The position numbers were made by a program, and so were the translations under genes. From contig CANMUI010000003.1 in NCBI GenBank assembly GCA_947501045.1, forward strand, positions 248,001 through 312,000: 64,000 nucleotides of DNA. The letters are read 5' to 3'. Below the pieces are notes generated by a model. That model saw nothing but the letters and a program-made list of their open reading frames with translations, was not told where the DNA came from and did not search any database. The stretch comes from an uncultured Psychrobacter sp. Its GTDB lineage: Bacteria > Pseudomonadota > Gammaproteobacteria > Pseudomonadales > Moraxellaceae. Of the stretch, positions 27,483 through 36,951 are shown in pieces (position 1 is the stretch's first letter; the number at the start of each line of letters is the position of its first letter).

Positions 27483-28778
27483 TTATAAAAACACAATCTT
27501 TGCGAGTAAAATAATCGTCAATACCCACACTGCAACTGAGACTTGAGAGTATTTACCAGTGATAACCTTTAAAGCAGTAAAGGTAATAAAGCCAAGGGCG
27601 ATACCGTCGGCAATAGAATAAGTCAAAGGTGTAAATAACAGCACCACCGTAACCGGCGCCGCTTCGGTCAAGTCGTACCAATCAATATCCTTGAGTACCC
27701 CTAGCATTAAAACTGCGACATAAAAGATAGCGCCAGCAGTAGCATAAGCGGGAATCATGCCAGCAAGAGGCGCAAAGAACATACTGAGCAAAAATAGCAC
27801 GCCAACGGTCACCGCCATTAGTCCCGTACGTCCGCCAGCGGCGATACCAGATACACTCTCTACATAGCTGGTTGTCGATGAAGTTCCCAATAATGAACCT
27901 GCAACCGTCGCTGTCGAATCCGCTAGTAGCGCCTGTCCTATATTAGGAATATTACCGTCTTTATCGACCAGTTTGGCTTGACTGGTGGTCGCAAGCAAAG
28001 TGCCCGTCGTATCAAATAAATCAACGAACAAAAAGGCAAAGATAACACTGACCATACCGATATCAAACGCGCCTGCGATATCAAGCTGCATTAGCGTTGG
28101 CGCGATGGCAGGCGGCGTAGATACGATACCCGTAAACTGAGTCTGACCTGCTATCAGGCTGATAATAGCGATAAGCAAAATCCCAATCGTCACCGCGCCT
28201 GTAACTTTTTTATAGGCAAGGCCGGTGATAACAATAAATCCTAAAGCCGCCATCGCAGGTGAAAACGTCTTCATGTCCCCAAGGGCTACCAACGTAGCAT
28301 CTTGTCCGACGATAACCCCTGAGCTTTGCAGCGCAATAAAGGCCAAAAAAGCACCAATACCTGCGACTACCCCTTGCTTTAGACTCATGGGAATAGCATT
28401 GATAATCCATTCTCGAATCTTAAATAAGCTTAAAAGGACGAAAATACAACCTGATAAAAATACTGCACCAAGCGCGGCTTGCCACGTATAACCCATCCCA
28501 AGTACAACGCCATAAGTAAAAAAGGCATTGAGTCCCATGCCGGGAGCTAGTGCTACTGGCAGACGGGCATAGATACCCATGATAAAACAGCCGAGTGCGG
28601 CGGCGAGACAAGTCGCCACAAATACCGCGCCTTTATCCATTCCTGCATCTGCCAACACATTGGGGTTGACAAAGATGATATAAGCCATCGTTAGGAAGGT
28701 GGTTAAACCTGCTAAAAGTTCTATTTTTATGGTGGTGTTTTGACCATCAATCCCAAAATAGCGTTCAATTGCATTCAT
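27483..28778 (-). CDS. NCS2/AzgA-family purine base permease
   Basis: 431 residues, integral membrane protein with roughly 12-14 hydrophobic helices. Motifs typical of AzgA-type adenine/hypoxanthine/guanine transporters: ELLAGLTTFLTMAYIIFVNP, APGMGLNAFFTYGVV, DLFDTTGTLLATT and GTSSTTSYVESVSGIAAGGR. It probably imports hypoxanthine or guanine by proton symport; exact substrate cannot be told from sequence. Proximity to xdhABC and guaD on the same strand supports purine use, although putA and two terminator-containing gaps lie between. Confidence 0.92.
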   Translation of the reverse strand: MNAIERYFGIDGQNTTIKIELLAGLTTFLTMAYIIFVNPNVLADAGMDKGAVFVATCLAAALGCFIMGIYARLPVALAPGMGLNAFFTYGVVLGMGYTWQAALGAVFLSGCIFVLLSLFKIREWIINAIPMSLKQGVVAGIGAFLAFIALQSSGVIVGQDATLVALGDMKTFSPAMAALGFIVITGLAYKKVTGAVTIGILLIAIISLIAGQTQFTGIVSTPPAIAPTLMQLDIAGAFDIGMVSVIFAFLFVDLFDTTGTLLATTSQAKLVDKDGNIPNIGQALLADSTATVAGSLLGTSSTTSYVESVSGIAAGGRTGLMAVTVGVLFLLSMFFAPLAGMIPAYATAGAIFYVAVLMLGVLKDIDWYDLTEAAPVTVVLLFTPLTYSIADGIALGFITFTALKVITGKYSQVSVAVWVLTIILLAKIVFL

Positions 28779-29304
28779 AAGCGGCGCATCCGACTGGCAA
28801 ATAAATATCTACAACTACTAAAGCGTGCAGCTGGCTTCAATAGCAGATTAGACGTGAATAGTAGCGTTATACTAGAAAGCTAAAGTTAGAAAGCTGAGAC
28901 TAACAGTCGTAAGTCATGGAGGGTAACATTCTAAAGAAGTTAACTTATGAATTCAATTATTAACCTTTTTTACTACTTGTTCTACTCTTTTCTAGCTACA
29001 ATACTTTGCAGGGCTTGTTATATTAACGAGTTTATCAAAAATCTACCTTTTAATATCAAAGAGTTCGGTATACTCAATCCTTCTATACTAAATGTTGCTT
29101 TTATGTAACATTGAATGCTAATATGCTGCCAATCATGGGACATGGCACGATATCTTCATAAACATTTTGAGAAATAGTTTTAGCAAAAGATGCTCGTGTA
29201 TAAGTCTAAATATTAAAGTGTAAACCCTATTACCTCTTTGTTTAAGTTGCTCCAATCTATAATCAACTAAACAGATTATTGTTAATCTTCAGTGAGCCTG
29301 CTCC
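28779..29304. other. Divergent intergenic region between the permease and tolQ
   Basis: About 525 bp, AT-rich, holding divergent promoters for the permease (minus) and tolQ (plus). No ybgC-type gene, small ORF or RNA was recognised. No clear -35/-10 pair could be assigned. Confidence 0.55.
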
Positions 29305-30054
29305 ATGCCTGAATCTTTAAATATTCTTGACCTTATTCTTGAGGCCAGCCTACTGGTACAAATCGTGATGGCTTTACTACTATTGGCCTCATTGGTCAGT
29401 TGGGTTATTATTTTTCGTCTAAGCGCACGTTTAGGTACTGCCAAAAATTTTGATGAGCAGTTTGAGACTTGGTTTTGGTCGGGCGAGGATTTAGCCAAGC
29501 TCTATCAAGGTATTCAAGGCTCACCTGAGCGTCAAGGACTTGAGCAAATCTTTTATGTGGGATTCTCTGAATACTTGCGCATGCATAAAAAACGCCAACC
29601 TAAAGACGATATTATAGACGGCGTTGAGCGTAAACTACGCGTGGGTCTGGGTCGCCAGCAGCAACTTCTTGAATCTGGTATTTCCACCTTAGCCAGCATA
29701 GGATCAGTTGCGCCTTACGTAGGTTTATTTGGTACAGTTTGGGGTATTATGAATGCCTTTTTAGGCTTATCGCAGACTGAACAGGCGACACTTGCCTCTG
29801 TTGCTCCTGGTATTGCTGAGGCTCTAATCGCTACTGCTATGGGATTGTTTGCCGCTATTCCTGCAGTGTTGGCTTATAACCATTTCACCTCTAAATCAGG
29901 GCGGCTTTATGAGTCGCGCGCGCTGTTTTGTGATGAGATGACTGGTATGCTGCAGCGTGAGACCAGCACCCAAATCGCAGTAGATGCAGAGAGCAGACGA
30001 GAGAGTAAAATTGCTGAGAGCAAAGCGGCGCAAAATCAGGCGACAAAGCCATGA
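29305..30054 (+). CDS. tolQ: TolQ, Tol-Pal motor subunit
   Basis: 249 residues; ATG at 29305 with GTGAG upstream. Inner-membrane proton-channel subunit of the Tol-Pal system that couples proton flow to outer-membrane constriction at division. Three membrane segments: near residues 15-38 (VQIVMALLLLASLVSWVIIF), ~140-160 (VGLFGTVWGIMNAFLGL) and ~170-195 (APGIAEALIATAMGLFAAIP). Its stop overlaps tolR by 4 bp (ATGA). The last ~25 residues are a charged Ala/Lys/Glu tail. No ybgC precedes it. Confidence 0.96.
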   Translation: MPESLNILDLILEASLLVQIVMALLLLASLVSWVIIFRLSARLGTAKNFDEQFETWFWSGEDLAKLYQGIQGSPERQGLEQIFYVGFSEYLRMHKKRQPKDDIIDGVERKLRVGLGRQQQLLESGISTLASIGSVAPYVGLFGTVWGIMNAFLGLSQTEQATLASVAPGIAEALIATAMGLFAAIPAVLAYNHFTSKSGRLYESRALFCDEMTGMLQRETSTQIAVDAESRRESKIAESKAAQNQATKP

Positions 30055-30509
30055 GACCTAGTCCTTATCGGCGCGAGAAAAAAGCGCTCAATAGCGATAT
30101 GAACGTCGTGCCTTACATAGACGTCATGCTAGTACTGTTAGTGATATTTATGGTGACCGCGCCTATGCTAACGACGGGAGTCGATGTTGATTTGCCAAAA
30201 GAGCAAACCAATACTATGAGCCAAAATCAGCTTCCTGTTATTGTCTCATTGACCGATAATGGCGAGATCTTTATCAGCTACGAGAACAACGTCGATATGC
30301 CTATTAGTGAACCCGAATTAATCGATACCCTATCAAACTTGCAGGCTCAAGGTAGCGCTGAAGGTCAACCCCCGCTACAGGTCATGATTAATGCCGATCA
30401 AAATAATCAATATGGCGCTATTATGTCCTTGATGGCAAACTTGCAACAGGCTGGTATCGAGAAGGTAGGTTTATTAACTGGCACACCTCTACCTACGCCA
30501 CAGTTGTAA
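30051..30509 (+). CDS. tolR: TolR, Tol-Pal motor subunit
   Basis: 152 residues. It has an N-terminal single membrane segment (PYIDVMLVLLVIFMVTAP) with the conserved pore aspartate Asp24, then a periplasmic ExbD/TolR domain (TGVDVDLPKE, LTDNGEIFISY). TolR and TolQ form the proton-driven motor that energises TolA. Its start overlaps the tolQ stop, indicating translational coupling. An 87-bp gap leads to tolA on the same strand. Confidence 0.96.
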   Translation: MRPSPYRREKKALNSDMNVVPYIDVMLVLLVIFMVTAPMLTTGVDVDLPKEQTNTMSQNQLPVIVSLTDNGEIFISYENNVDMPISEPELIDTLSNLQAQGSAEGQPPLQVMINADQNNQYGAIMSLMANLQQAGIEKVGLLTGTPLPTPQL

Positions 30510-30596
30510 TATCTCGCCCTTTATCTCCGAAAAAACCATATAATTAACCAGTATTTAATGTTCAATTCATCAATGACGCTCCTGAGTGACTAAGCA

Positions 30597-31577
30597 ATGA
30601 AACACGCACCTGCCGTCTATGTTCCTACTGAGCCAGAAGGTAATGGGCTTACCCTGCCCTTGCTACTGAGCTTGTTGGCGCACGGTATTGTGATAGGCAT
30701 TTTAATCTATACCTATCAGCAGCCAGAGCTGGAGACAGTGGGGAGTATTGAGACCACCATGGTTACCCCAGGTGAGCTGGCTGAAATGCAGTCTCAAATA
30801 TTGGCCAATCGCGCTGCTACGCAAGCCGAAGCCGCTAATAACAATGCAGGTTCAGCTACTGCCAAAGCGTCAAGTACAAATAGCAATACAGCACCAAGCA
30901 TTTCTGAATCACGTTCAACCTCAGTATTTACGCGCTCCAATGAACCTGCTGATCAGTCTGTGCTCATGACTCAAAATCATCGCCAGCGCTTGCTTGAGCA
31001 ATCACAAGAATATGATCGTAATATGGCTGAGCTTGCCGCGCAGTTAGATGAGTCGGCTTTAGCAGAGCTTGATCAAGTTCAGCAACAAAAGCAAAATGAG
31101 CTTGACGAAGAGCAAGAAACCCTACGCTCGTTTCGTACCAAACAAAACCCCGTACCTAGAATCAATCGGCCTACTAAAGATGATAATAATATAAATATTG
31201 AAACGAGCAGTTCTGATAAAACGCTGAGCCTATCAGATGGCAAATCGACAGTGTCTAATGATACCGTAACCTCTAGTCCAACTACTGGTAGCGGACGCTC
31301 TGCAGGTGCTAGTCGCGGCGCTAGTAATAGCGAGATCGTGCGCTTAATTAAAAACAACTATAATCCGCCCGTGGCCGCCAAAGGATCAGTGCAACAGACT
31401 ACCTTGACGATTAGCGTAAATACCAATGGTGAGGTGACCAAAGTGACAGCCTCTGGTCCTGATGAGGCGGTGAACGAAGCGGCACGGCAGGCGGTGCTTA
31501 ACACGCGCACCTTACCTATTGATACTGATGACCCCAAGTATCCAACCTTTACTCTAAGATTTAGAGGCAGTAATTAA
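30597..31577 (+). CDS. tolA: TolA, Tol-Pal spanning protein
   Basis: 326 residues; ATG at 30597. One N-terminal membrane segment (LTLPLLLSLLAHGIVIGILI), then a long Ala/Gln/Ser-rich helical and low-complexity periplasmic region. The C-terminal TolA/TonB-like domain (~residues 240-326) contains SVNTNGEVTKVTASGPD and AARQAVLNTRTLPI. TolA links the TolQR motor to TolB and Pal across the periplasm. Position between tolR and tolB makes the assignment firm despite the divergent middle region. Confidence 0.93.
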   Translation: MKHAPAVYVPTEPEGNGLTLPLLLSLLAHGIVIGILIYTYQQPELETVGSIETTMVTPGELAEMQSQILANRAATQAEAANNNAGSATAKASSTNSNTAPSISESRSTSVFTRSNEPADQSVLMTQNHRQRLLEQSQEYDRNMAELAAQLDESALAELDQVQQQKQNELDEEQETLRSFRTKQNPVPRINRPTKDDNNINIETSSSDKTLSLSDGKSTVSNDTVTSSPTTGSGRSAGASRGASNSEIVRLIKNNYNPPVAAKGSVQQTTLTISVNTNGEVTKVTASGPDEAVNEAARQAVLNTRTLPIDTDDPKYPTFTLRFRGSN

Positions 31578-31706
31578 TCATCAGTATTTTTACTCACTAT
31601 TTGTTTTGTTTTAAACTACTAGCATGGTTTAATATACGGTCTTAGCATAATAAATAAAGCATGTAGAAAAACAACTACTCTACTATTTTAGGAGCTCAAT
31701 TCAATC

Positions 31707-32999
31707 ATGCATACTCACAAAAAACTACTGACCACCTTACTCGTTAGTGCTGCAAGTTTACTTGTTGCTCCCAACTTATCGGCAGCGCCTGTAGTATTAG
31801 AACTAGATTATGAGATTCCTGTACAACAAAACCAAGTCGCTTTCGTTCCTTTCGCTGGGGATTCTGTGTTGTCACCGATAATCTTAAATGATTTAAATAA
31901 TACTGAGCTTAATGTCACAAGCAAAGACTTACCGCAGCAGCCGCGTAGTAGTAGCGAGCTGACAGGGACACTACCCGTTTGGCAACAGCTGGGTATTCCT
32001 TATCTGGTCGTTGGCAGCACCCGTAGTGATCGCGGCAAAGTCATTACAGATTATGAAGTTATTGAAGTAAAATCCGGCCGAGTCATTGGCGGCAAGCAAA
32101 GCTTAAGCGCTGATACTGACCAATCAAGTATGCGCTACGCCGGCCACGTTATCGCTGATAAAGTTTACGAGCTAATCACAGGTACGCCGGGTGATTTCTC
32201 CGGTCGTATCGCCTACGTTGAGGAGACGGGACGCGGTAGAGATAAAATCTCGCGCCTCAAGGTTATGGATGCTGACGGCGAGAATGCTAAGACCATAACA
32301 GAGTTCAATGGCTCTATTTTCTCGCCAGCTTGGTCGCCTGATGGTAATCGTATCGCTTATACTGTACAGCGCGAGCAATCCTACCCTATCATTTATGTGC
32401 AAAACGTTAATGGTGGCGGCGCTAATGTAATTACCCCCTATAAAGGTAGCAATCTTAGCCCGTCTTTTTCACCTGATGGTAGCAAAATACTATTCTCCAG
32501 CAGCTTTGAGGGCAGTGCTAATATTTATGAGATCAGTACCAATGGTGGTAATTTGAGAAAAATTATTGACTGGCCAAGCAGCGAGGTACAACCAAGCTAC
32601 GCTCCAGACGGTAAATCATTTATCTTTGTCTCAGACAGAGCAGGATTTAATAAGCCAAGCATTTATCGTTACGAATTTGGCTCAGGACGTACCAGCCAAG
32701 TATCAAGAGGTGGTTATGCCACCAGTCCGCAGTTTAGTAGTGATGGCTCGCAAATTGCGTTTTTGAGTGGCCGTAGCGCCGCTATTATGAATACTAATGG
32801 CGCAGTCACCGCCAATATTGGTAATACAGGCATTGATGAAGCGCCAAGCTTCTCTCCTAATGGTAAGCGTGTGGTTTATGCCTCAACTCAAGGTGGCAAA
32901 GGTGTATTGACTATTAAATCCTTAGAGGGAGGTAAAGCCTTTGGTAAGTCAGCGCAAGGTATTATCCGCTCACCAGTATGGTCGTCAAATCCTAATTGA
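31707..32999 (+). CDS. tolB: TolB, periplasmic beta-propeller of Tol-Pal
   Basis: 430 residues; ATG at 31707 with AGGAG upstream. Cleavable signal peptide (TTLLVSAASLLVAPNLSAAP). The N-terminal domain is followed by five visible propeller repeats: SPAWSPDGNRIAYT, SPSFSPDGSKILFSS, QPSYAPDGKSFIFVSD, SPQFSSDGSQIAFLSG and APSFSPNGKRVVYAS. TolB interacts with Pal and TolA. Unusually, the pal gene expected next is absent; a terminator and convergent genes follow. Confidence 0.97.
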   Translation: MHTHKKLLTTLLVSAASLLVAPNLSAAPVVLELDYEIPVQQNQVAFVPFAGDSVLSPIILNDLNNTELNVTSKDLPQQPRSSSELTGTLPVWQQLGIPYLVVGSTRSDRGKVITDYEVIEVKSGRVIGGKQSLSADTDQSSMRYAGHVIADKVYELITGTPGDFSGRIAYVEETGRGRDKISRLKVMDADGENAKTITEFNGSIFSPAWSPDGNRIAYTVQREQSYPIIYVQNVNGGGANVITPYKGSNLSPSFSPDGSKILFSSSFEGSANIYEISTNGGNLRKIIDWPSSEVQPSYAPDGKSFIFVSDRAGFNKPSIYRYEFGSGRTSQVSRGGYATSPQFSSDGSQIAFLSGRSAAIMNTNGAVTANIGNTGIDEAPSFSPNGKRVVYASTQGGKGVLTIKSLEGGKAFGKSAQGIIRSPVWSSNPN

Positions 33000-33040
33000 T
33001 GAAATAAATATAAAATAGACATTTGTTAAAGTGTTAAATA

Positions 33041-33074
33041 AAAAAGCGCCTGATAATCCTATTGGGCGCTTTTT
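33041..33074 (+). terminator. Bidirectional terminator between tolB and the cytochrome c gene
   Basis: Stem AAAAAGCGCC (33041-33050) with GGCGCTTTTT (33065-33074). The A-run on the left and T-run on the right let it work for tolB (plus) and for the convergent cytochrome gene ending at 33098 (minus). Confidence 0.9.
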
Positions 33075-33097
33075 ATTTTAATATTTGCTGACTACCT

Positions 33098-33745
33098 TTA
33101 TTCGTAAGGATCATATCCTGGTGCATAATCGTGTCTGATCTGCGCCACATCTTCTGCAGTCACAGTTGCATCGAGGCCATTTAGATCCGTCATAATATAC
33201 TGCGTTACCGCCGCCATCTGCTCATCATTCATCATTAAGTGGAATGAAGGCATACCACGCAGACCATTAATCAAGATACCTAGCGTATAGAATTTGGATT
33301 CCATTTTGCTGTTATTAGCAAGCGGTGGATAATAACCTGCGCCTTGAGCCCCTAAGCCGTCGTGCATATGACAACCCGCACAGGAGCGATGATAAAGCTC
33401 AGCACCGTCTGTACTGTGATAAGCGTTACCCTCGCCGAATACCTGATTCCACTTTTGCACCTCAGCGTCTTCTGCCATAGGCGGTATACCCGCGTAACTG
33501 ACGATATCCACTTGTGGTCCTGCAAGCTCTTCACGCGTCATATAGACTGCTCCCCAAGAGCCGTTGTTACGACCAGCAGCAAAATCATAGTCATCGTTTT
33601 CGTTACCATTGGCATCTGTCGTTTGTACAGTAGGTTCTGCTATAGTTGGTGCATCAGCATCTTGGGTTGAACAACCACTCAGTAGCACTATACCAAAACT
33701 AGCACTTGCAATAGCGGTCATCAGTGGATATTTAGAATTATTCAT
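33098..33745 (-). CDS. Monoheme cytochrome c lipoprotein
   Basis: 215 residues; ATG at 33745. Signal peptide with lipobox LLSGC (Cys25) predicts lipid anchoring on the periplasmic side. One heme-binding CAGCH (122-126) is followed by YYPPLANN and GMPSF, the latter a candidate for the axial Met, as in class I cytochrome c domains. It is the third gene after a triheme cytochrome and a flavin amine oxidase on the same strand, with 35 bp to the oxidase. It probably accepts electrons from the oxidase. Confidence 0.88.
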   Translation of the reverse strand: MNNSKYPLMTAIASASFGIVLLSGCSTQDADAPTIAEPTVQTTDANGNENDDYDFAAGRNNGSWGAVYMTREELAGPQVDIVSYAGIPPMAEDAEVQKWNQVFGEGNAYHSTDGAELYHRSCAGCHMHDGLGAQGAGYYPPLANNSKMESKFYTLGILINGLRGMPSFHLMMNDEQMAAVTQYIMTDLNGLDATVTAEDVAQIRHDYAPGYDPYE

Positions 33746-33780
33746 AGTCGTCTCTTTATCTTTTAATCTATGACAAGTGG

Positions 33781-35379
33781 CTATACAGATTTTACTCTCT
33801 TGTGTAATCGATTAGCAGTATCTAATCCCGACAAAATCGCGCCCTCTTGCCATGCTGGAATATTTGAACAATGCTCGCCTGCCAATACAATACGATTGTC
33901 AATTTGACAAAGGGTATCGTAATACTGCTCACGACTTGGTTCACTCCAAATACCGTAGCAGCCAAGTGTCCAAGGAATACGGTGCCATACTACCGAAGTA
34001 CCCGTACGGAATTCTTCTGGATACTGTGGATGGATATGCTTACCATAAGCAAGAGCAGCATCAATACGCTGCTGCGGCGTCAATGCATTAAACTTATACG
34101 AAGTCGGACCGTAGCCGTACCCTCCTAGTAACACCCCTGTACCTGTTTTGAACATGTCCTCTGATGGATAAGCAATTTGAATATTAGGCATGTCAGTATA
34201 AGTAACACCGCCATAAATCCATTCATCCTCTTCCCAAAAGCGGCGTTTAAACTCTAGACCGACTTTGAAAGCAGTGTCATACGGAACCGCAGACATCGCC
34301 TGTTTCATAGGTTTTGAAACATTAATATCCATCTGAGTTAATACTGTTAGAGGTATAGTACAAATACACCAATCTGCTCGCTCTGTTTTGGTTGGGCCAT
34401 TGGGGTTGTTACTATCAACATAATCGACAGTTACGCCAGTATCGTCTTGGTGAATGCGAGTCACTTTAGCATTTAAGGTAATCATATCTTGACACTCACG
34501 CGTGAACGCATCACCAATTTTACCCATACCGCCTACAGGCTGGAACATCGTAGGATGATGCACATATACATCGAAGTTGGCGTATAAATCAGACCAAACC
34601 CCTGATTGCAATAGCTCGCTCATTGGCAAGACTTTGGACGGCTCAGGGTTTGGCATCAAACCACCGCCTGGATAAACACTATAGCCGCGCATCTTACTGG
34701 TCTCATGACTGGTTACATAACGATAATCTTTGTTAAGTACGCCCCAGCCCTTGAGACCTTCTAATAGTTTTTCTTTATCCTCAGTATTCACTGAACGATC
34801 AAGCCCACCAACATTAACTGACTTAGCCAGTAGCTCTGATACATGTCCGCGTACATCGCTCCTGACATCACCCAATCGCTGCGGCACTCCGTTAAAGTGG
34901 TTAACACGATGTAGATAAGCTCGGTTATTGGTCTGAATGAATGGCTGCATCTCAACACCAAACTTTTTGCAATAGTGGAATACAGCATAGTGATGGCTTG
35001 GCAAGCGCCATGGCCCGCCATTAAAATAATTGCCTTCTTCAAAGTCGCAAGTGACCTCTTCGCCGCCAAGCTCGGTATATTTGTCACCACTGTGAAGCGT
35101 CCAGCTGCGTCCGCCGCCACGATTTTGATACTCTAATACCTTAACCTGATAGCCTGCTTTACGTAGCTCATAAGCAGCAGTAAGTCCTGCAAGACCAGCT
35201 CCAAGAATAATAATACTCGAACCTGGAGGCGCGCCTGTTAAATTCATTTCTTCTTTAAAAGTAGATTCTGAGGCGAACCCCAAAGTGGTCATCGCCTGAT
35301 ACATGGCTGTGGCACCAGCGGTCTTACCGATCATAGAGAGCAGTTGGCGCCGCGTAGGTGATTGAAGCATATCTTTCAT
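33781..35379 (-). CDS. Tat-exported flavin amine oxidase/dehydrogenase
   Basis: 532 residues; ATG at 35379. The N-terminus has a twin-arginine signal (SPTRRQLLSMIG) with Arg10-Arg11. The FAD motif is IIILGAGLAGLTAAYEL, followed by GGRSWTLHSGD, and the C-terminal flavin segment is VLAGEHCSNIPAWQEGAILS, the pattern of the monoamine/L-amino-acid oxidase family. Substrate not predictable. Genes for two cytochromes c flank it on the same strand, suggesting it works in the periplasm as a dehydrogenase passing electrons to cytochrome c, as reported for the related nicotine oxidoreductase NicA2 and its cytochrome. Confidence 0.9.
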   Translation of the reverse strand: MKDMLQSPTRRQLLSMIGKTAGATAMYQAMTTLGFASESTFKEEMNLTGAPPGSSIIILGAGLAGLTAAYELRKAGYQVKVLEYQNRGGGRSWTLHSGDKYTELGGEEVTCDFEEGNYFNGGPWRLPSHHYAVFHYCKKFGVEMQPFIQTNNRAYLHRVNHFNGVPQRLGDVRSDVRGHVSELLAKSVNVGGLDRSVNTEDKEKLLEGLKGWGVLNKDYRYVTSHETSKMRGYSVYPGGGLMPNPEPSKVLPMSELLQSGVWSDLYANFDVYVHHPTMFQPVGGMGKIGDAFTRECQDMITLNAKVTRIHQDDTGVTVDYVDSNNPNGPTKTERADWCICTIPLTVLTQMDINVSKPMKQAMSAVPYDTAFKVGLEFKRRFWEEDEWIYGGVTYTDMPNIQIAYPSEDMFKTGTGVLLGGYGYGPTSYKFNALTPQQRIDAALAYGKHIHPQYPEEFRTGTSVVWHRIPWTLGCYGIWSEPSREQYYDTLCQIDNRIVLAGEHCSNIPAWQEGAILSGLDTANRLHKRVKSV

Positions 35380-35529
35380 GTTATTGTCCTTTTGGTATGA
35401 CAGTTGTGCTGCTTAATACCGCATACCTTGTCATAAACCTTAATTTTATTAAAAATATTTGTTAGCATTTTATCAATAAGCTTTATAAAGTATTAATTAT
35501 TCTGCGCGTTGACTCTACCACCGTCTAGA

Positions 35530-36951
35530 TTAGTGGTGACGTCTTTTGCGCATCATATTCCAAATGATAAAGCCGATAAGTGCGAGTACAGCAATAATAC
35601 CAAGTATAGCTAGTACCCCTGCATACTTAATCAAAAAAGGGCGCTGATCTACACCTGCTGCCACATTATCAATATAGTCGGCACTCACATCGCTGCTAGC
35701 CACACCGCCAAAGCTTGTACGCACATAATTAGTGATATCAGCAATTTGCTGACTGCTCAGCTCATCAGCAAAGCCTGGCATATTAGGTCGAGTGTTGGTG
35801 GCCCCTTCAGCACCGTGAAGAATAACGTTGACCAAGGTATTCGGCTCATCGCGGCGCAGACTGGTGAGACCGACAATAGGCGCATAACCGGCATCGGGTT
35901 GACCATAACCATTCACCCCATGGCAACTGCCACAAACATCAAGATATAAACCTTCAGGCGAGCTGGCATCAACGCCAGCTTTGGCTTGAGTTAAATAATC
36001 ATCTTGGGCGAGCAAATCATGGGTAATAGATTCGTTGATAGGAAGCGGAAGACGTGAAGTGTCGACTGGCTGCACTTTGTTTTCAGTGGCAACGGCAGGG
36101 ACTACTTTTAGATAAGCGGCAATCGCGCCTAAGTCCTCATCAGTTAAATAACGCGTACTATGGGCGACCACTTCTCCCATCGGTCCACCAGCATACACGC
36201 GCTGATCAAGCTCGCCACTACGCAAGTAAGTGACGATATCTTGCTCGCTCCAGCTGCCAATACCGCTTGCCTCATCAGGCGTGATATTGGGCGCATACCA
36301 GTTGCCCAGCTGGGCACCAGCTAGGTACTTGCTATTATCAGCGCCCATAGTGCCATCACGCGGCGTATGGCAAGTACCGCAGTGTTCCAAATTATTGGTC
36401 AGATATTCACCGCGTTGTTGGACTTCGGTGAGACCCTCACGGTTCTCATAAGAAGGTACATTTAGAATGTTCCAAAAAAACATGAGGCTACGGATATTAA
36501 AAGGAAACGGTAAATCAGTCTCGTTTTCAGGTTCCTCGTCCACTGCTGGTACGGTTTGCAAATAAGCAAATAGCGCACTGATATCTTCATCCTTCATACC
36601 ATGATAAGAAGGATAAGGCATAGCAGGATAGATCATATGATCAGGAGCACGGCCTTTTTGTAAGGCTTTTTTGAGGTCGGCTTCAGTATAATTACCGATA
36701 CCATAGCGCTTTGATGGCGTGATATTGGTGGCATAAATATCACCCATCGGGGTCTCAATAGCAACGCCGCCCGTATAGTCTTCTCTGTGGCATGCCACAC
36801 AGTCGGCAGCACGGGCAATATAGGCACCGCGATTGACTAGATCACTATTAGCTGGGCTAACATTGGGGAGGCTGCTCGCACCTTCAGCCATCGCGGCGCT
36901 GGAGGTGATACCAATGGCAAGCATTGATAGCATCATAGAAAATGGCTTCAT
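35530..36951 (-). CDS. Membrane-anchored triheme cytochrome c
   Basis: 473 residues; ATG at 36951. Signal peptide (AIGITSSAAMAEGA), then three cytochrome c domains with CVACH (51-55), CGTCH (near 190) and CGSCH (near 343). A C-terminal membrane helix (LAILGIIAVLALIGFIIW) and basic end RKRRHH anchor it to the inner membrane. The three-domain layout matches the cytochrome subunit of periplasmic alcohol/gluconate dehydrogenases that delivers electrons to quinone or terminal oxidases. It is first of the three-gene set with the flavin amine oxidase (150 bp downstream) and the cytochrome lipoprotein. Confidence 0.9.
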   Translation of the reverse strand: MKPFSMMLSMLAIGITSSAAMAEGASSLPNVSPANSDLVNRGAYIARAADCVACHREDYTGGVAIETPMGDIYATNITPSKRYGIGNYTEADLKKALQKGRAPDHMIYPAMPYPSYHGMKDEDISALFAYLQTVPAVDEEPENETDLPFPFNIRSLMFFWNILNVPSYENREGLTEVQQRGEYLTNNLEHCGTCHTPRDGTMGADNSKYLAGAQLGNWYAPNITPDEASGIGSWSEQDIVTYLRSGELDQRVYAGGPMGEVVAHSTRYLTDEDLGAIAAYLKVVPAVATENKVQPVDTSRLPLPINESITHDLLAQDDYLTQAKAGVDASSPEGLYLDVCGSCHGVNGYGQPDAGYAPIVGLTSLRRDEPNTLVNVILHGAEGATNTRPNMPGFADELSSQQIADITNYVRTSFGGVASSDVSADYIDNVAAGVDQRPFLIKYAGVLAILGIIAVLALIGFIIWNMMRKRRHH

